This document shows positions 13,668 to 16,302 of a stretch of 16,302 nt of DNA, piece after piece. The notes under the pieces were generated by a model that saw only the letters and a list, made by a program, of their open reading frames with translations, searched no databases and was not told where the DNA came from. A program made the position numbers and the translations under genes. Source of the stretch: Oscillospiraceae bacterium (GTDB taxonomy: Bacteria > Bacillota > Clostridia > Oscillospirales > Acutalibacteraceae); contig CADBPL010000137.1 in the NCBI GenBank assembly GCA_902796535.1, positions 1 through 16,302 on the forward strand, in the 5' to 3' direction. How positions within the stretch are numbered: position 1 is the first letter of the stretch; each line of letters opens with the position of its first letter.

Positions 13668-15707
13668 ATGAAATATGCCCGACGCATTCTGGCGATCGTG
13701 CTGTGCGTCGTCATTGGCTTTACTTCGATCCTCTTTGTGTCCGACGCAAACGAAGCTGCCAGCACGCCGGAGGATCAGAAATTCCCGATCATTATCGTTC
13801 CCGGCTACAGCTCCGCTTCGATGTATGAGGTCACCCCGGAAGACCCGCAAAAGCACATCTGGCGCATTGATTTCAACAACGTTGCCACCCGCATCGTCGA
13901 TAACGCCATGGAGGTCGGCATCGATCTGGCGCGCTGGGCTGCCGGCAACCCGCAGGTGATTTCGGAACGGGTCGGCAAAGAGCTGCTGGATATGTGCGGC
14001 GACATGGCCTATGACGAGGACGGCAAGCCCATTGCCGAGCTGCACTGCTACCACACGGCAGCAGCCGAAATCAACACCGCTTATCTCAAGGCCAATGAGG
14101 ACGGCAAATATTGCCATGAAATTGAAATACTGCCCTATGTGACGCAGGATCTCGGTGAAAAAGCCGAGGAATGGACGTTCAACTTCAACACCGATTTTCG
14201 CCAGAACATCATCTTCTGCGCCATGGATCTGGCCAGGCTGGTCAAAGACGTGAAGCAGTACACCGGCCAGCCGCAGGTAAACGTCATTGCCGTTAGCCAC
14301 GGCGGCCAGATCACCGCCACCTACCTGTCGCTGTGCGCCATTACCGCCGGCGGCGGCGCAAAGGCGCGGGAGCTGGCCGCGCATTTGGGGCTCACGGTCG
14401 AAGAACTGACCGAGCTGTTTGACACAGCTGACGTGCACAACGCCGTGCTCACCGTGCCCGCCATCGGCGGCGCGCTGCTCGCCTACGACGTGCTGACCAA
14501 CAGCATCGTGTTCGACGAAGAAACGCTGCTTTATTTTGTGGAATACGGCATGACGCTGGACACCGATTACAACTGGCTGTTCAAGGCGCAGCAGCTTGGC
14601 TTTCTGGATGAGATGCTCGCCTATTTTCAGCCCTACCTCATGCAGGTGCTCGGGCATTGGGGCAGCATGTGGGACTTTGTGCCGCTGAGCAACTATGAAA
14701 CGGTGAAGGAAAAAGTGGCAAGCGATCGCTTCCGGCGTTCTGACGTGATCCGTCAAAGCGATTATTTCCACTATTCCATCATGAGCCGCATGGCCGAAAA
14801 CCTGCAAAAGGCCGATCAGCTGGGCATCAACGTCTACCTGGTGGCCGGCTCCGGCCTGCCGAGCATTGTGGGCACGCAGGAAAACTCTGACGCCATCATT
14901 TCGGTCAACGCCTCCACGGGCGCGGCCGTTGCGCCGCTGGGCAGCCGCTTTGCCAACGGCTACCGCACCGCAAACACACAGTGCGCCGACCCGACGCACA
15001 ATCACCTCTCCCCTGCAATGGATATCGACCTTTCCACCGGTTACCTGCCCGAAACGACCTGGGTCGTGAACCGCTATTTTCACGGCATGATGTATAAAGA
15101 CGATTATGTCAGAGATCTGCTGCGAGCCCTCGTGGAAAGTGATAAAAAGATCACTGTACATGACCGGGCGGAATACCCGCAGTTCCATGAAGCCATGAAC
15201 GTGAGCGAATCGGTCTATGCCGAATTCAGCACGTCAAAAACCGGCTTTGTCAGCGCGGCGGATCACACGCTGACCGTGCAGAACCTTTCCAAAGACAGCC
15301 GCCTGATGATCCTTTCGGTTTCGACCGACAACCCCAACCTGCGGTTTTCCGCCAAGCAAAGCGTGGGCAAGATCATCCAGCCGCAGGGTGAAATCACGCT
15401 TGATTTTACCGGCACGGTTCAGCCAAAAAGTCTGGAGACCATGCACGTCACCGTCTCCTACTTCCTGCTCAGCTCTGTCACGCCGGTGAATGAAAAAACG
15501 TTCACCTTCACCGTCATGAACGGCGAAGCCGACGCCTATAACGCCGCCGAACCGTTCACAAACGCCGGTATGCCAACGCGGCACACCCGCTCGCGCGAAC
15601 CCAACAGCCGGTTCGGTCGGCTGCTTGCCAGATCCAACCTCGGCGCGATCGTGTCGGTTTTTCTCCATATTCTGGACAGTTACCTCGGCATCCTGTTCCA
15701 CCGTTGA
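13668..15707 (+). CDS. Secreted alpha/beta-hydrolase, lipase/LCAT-like (first paralog)
   Basis: Predicted exported serine hydrolase, 679 aa. A signal peptide (MKYARRI, hydrophobic 7-24, then VSDANEA) leads into a lipase-like core starting FPIIIVPGYSSAS (39-51), the oxyanion-loop position of LCAT/lipase-type hydrolases. The nucleophile is probably S210 in AVSHGG, an A-x-S-x-G variant of the nucleophile elbow. Likely acid is D408 (ENSDAIISVNAS), and likely histidine is H444 or H446 (THNHLS). Residues about 515-625 look like an added beta-sandwich domain, and the last 25 residues form a hydrophobic tail that could touch the membrane. Substrate (lipid, ester or other) is unknown. ATG 13668 is preferred to the GTG at 13659 because it has better ribosome-site spacing and matches the start of the downstream paralog. 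That paralog begins 100 bases later. Confidence 0.75.
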   Translation: MKYARRILAIVLCVVIGFTSILFVSDANEAASTPEDQKFPIIIVPGYSSASMYEVTPEDPQKHIWRIDFNNVATRIVDNAMEVGIDLARWAAGNPQVISERVGKELLDMCGDMAYDEDGKPIAELHCYHTAAAEINTAYLKANEDGKYCHEIEILPYVTQDLGEKAEEWTFNFNTDFRQNIIFCAMDLARLVKDVKQYTGQPQVNVIAVSHGGQITATYLSLCAITAGGGAKARELAAHLGLTVEELTELFDTADVHNAVLTVPAIGGALLAYDVLTNSIVFDEETLLYFVEYGMTLDTDYNWLFKAQQLGFLDEMLAYFQPYLMQVLGHWGSMWDFVPLSNYETVKEKVASDRFRRSDVIRQSDYFHYSIMSRMAENLQKADQLGINVYLVAGSGLPSIVGTQENSDAIISVNASTGAAVAPLGSRFANGYRTANTQCADPTHNHLSPAMDIDLSTGYLPETTWVVNRYFHGMMYKDDYVRDLLRALVESDKKITVHDRAEYPQFHEAMNVSESVYAEFSTSKTGFVSAADHTLTVQNLSKDSRLMILSVSTDNPNLRFSAKQSVGKIIQPQGEITLDFTGTVQPKSLETMHVTVSYFLLSSVTPVNEKTFTFTVMNGEADAYNAAEPFTNAGMPTRHTRSREPNSRFGRLLARSNLGAIVSVFLHILDSYLGILFHR

Positions 15708-15750
15708 CCATGCGTTATTTAAAGCAATACGGCACGATGACAAAACAGTC

Positions 15751-15756
15751 TATAAT
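15751..15756 (+). promoter_or_regulatory. Possible -10 box before the second hydrolase gene
   Basis: A perfect TATAAT lies 51 bases before the ATG at 15808, but no convincing -35 box stands 16-18 bp upstream. No terminator is visible after the first hydrolase gene, so the second could be read from this weak promoter, by read-through, or both. Confidence 0.3.
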
Positions 15757-15807
15757 GAATCCGCTCACTTAAAATTCAATCATAAACTGTGAAAGAGGGC
15801 AAAGATC

Positions 15808-16302
15808 ATGAAACATTTCCGACGCGCACTGGCGCTGCTGCTGGCGCTGACCCTTGCACTTTCCTCCGTTTTATTCGTGTCCAACGCGACCGATGAGGAT
15901 CAAAAGTTCCCCATCATCATCGTAGCCGGTTACGGCGGCTCCTCGCTGTATAAGGTTTCGCCGGACAACCCGCAGGACAACGTCTGGTACGTTGGCAACG
16001 ACGTGATCAAAGAGCACGTTGTTAAACGCATTCCCGATCTGCTTCTTGGCTTGCTGCGTCTGGCGCTTGGCAACGCCAAGCCGCTGGGTGACACGATCGG
16101 AGAAGAAATGGAAAATGTGTTATACGACCTGACCATTGACGAAGACGGCAACCCCGTCACCCCGCTTTACCGTTACCACTACAAAGCCGAAGAGGTCACC
16201 ACCGCTTACCTCAACAAGGAAGAGGACGGCAAATACGTCCACGAAGGCGAGATCATGCCCTACGTCACGCAGGATCTGGGCGACAAGGCGGAAGAGTGGA
16301 CG
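15808..16302 (+). CDS. Secreted alpha/beta-hydrolase, second paralog (partial, 3' end outside window)
   Basis: The first 165 codons of a tandem paralog of the preceding hydrolase. A signal peptide (MKHFRRALALLLALTLALSS) leads into DQKFPIIIVAGYGGSSLYKV, which aligns directly with the first paralog's DQKFPIIIVPGYSSASMYEV. Further shared blocks are the charged DEDG(N/K)P stretch, TAYL.. EDGKY and the PYVTQDLG(D/E)KAEEWT block, where the window ends. The nucleophile region is not reached, so catalysis cannot be judged. The ATG has a GAGGG ribosome site 9 bases upstream. The pair most likely arose by tandem duplication followed by divergence. Confidence 0.8.
   Translation, partial: MKHFRRALALLLALTLALSSVLFVSNATDEDQKFPIIIVAGYGGSSLYKVSPDNPQDNVWYVGNDVIKEHVVKRIPDLLLGLLRLALGNAKPLGDTIGEEMENVLYDLTIDEDGNPVTPLYRYHYKAEEVTTAYLNKEEDGKYVHEGEIMPYVTQDLGDKAEEWT

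Noticed and set aside
13617..15188. A 523-codon open frame on the minus strand opposite the first hydrolase gene.
   Set aside because: It is the mirror of a well-supported gene. The product is rich in His/Gln/Arg/Val with no recognisable domain, and there is no ribosome site or promoter. GC-rich third positions of the real gene keep this frame open.
1..16302. CRISPR arrays, insertion sequences, tRNA or rRNA genes.
   Set aside because: No regularly spaced repeats, transposase-like frames, terminal inverted repeats or RNA-gene motifs were seen in any intergenic stretch.

Overview
The window looks like the chromosome of a Gram-positive anaerobe of the class Clostridia, probably an Oscillospiraceae/Ruminococcaceae-type gut or environmental species. 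This placement is inferred from: moderately GC-rich coding DNA; AT-rich intergenic regions with sigma-A style promoters (TTGAtt/TTGaaa, 17 bp, TAtAAT); Shine-Dalgarno sites of the AGGAGG/AAAGG type; and a multi-PAS diguanylate cyclase and a PTS-EAL fusion of kinds I associate with Firmicutes. No RNA gene, phage, transposon or CRISPR array was seen.

Left third (1-4173): surface polysaccharide genes. A minus-strand operon runs from a promoter near 2861-2889 through a GT4 glycosyltransferase (2797-1670) into a Wzx-type flippase (1673-90, 4-base overlap) and perhaps a further gene cut by the window edge (ATG at 32). Divergent from it is a FrhB/FdhB-like ferredoxin-type iron-sulfur protein of the kind often found in capsule and exopolysaccharide loci.

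Middle (4229-11820): a cyclic-di-GMP module wrapped around the polysaccharide-initiating enzyme. On the minus strand a PTS EIIC (lactose/cellobiose type) permease is fused to an EAL phosphodiesterase domain. Divergent from it a polyprenyl-phosphate phosphoglycosyltransferase starts a plus-strand run. That gene is followed, across an intrinsic terminator, by a 7-TM/PAS/twin-repeat/GGDEF diguanylate cyclase and a degenerate-GGDEF/EAL phosphodiesterase. The simplest reading is that polysaccharide synthesis is co-located with, and probably tuned by, c-di-GMP made by the GGDEF protein and degraded by the two EAL proteins. One of the EAL proteins may sense a sugar or PTS state.

Right third (11821-16302): a YfcC/DcuC-family membrane transporter with its own promoter, 5' UTR hairpin and terminator, then two tandem paralogous secreted alpha/beta-hydrolase (lipase-like) genes. 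The second is cut by the right edge. The first has an AT-rich 23-bp palindrome lying exactly on its -10 box.

The most notable items are the PTS-EIIC/EAL fusion, the apparent ACG start codon of the diguanylate cyclase, the terminator that separates the phosphoglycosyltransferase from the c-di-GMP genes, the chained ATGA mini-ORFs before the iron-sulfur protein, and the duplicated hydrolases with their operator-like palindrome.
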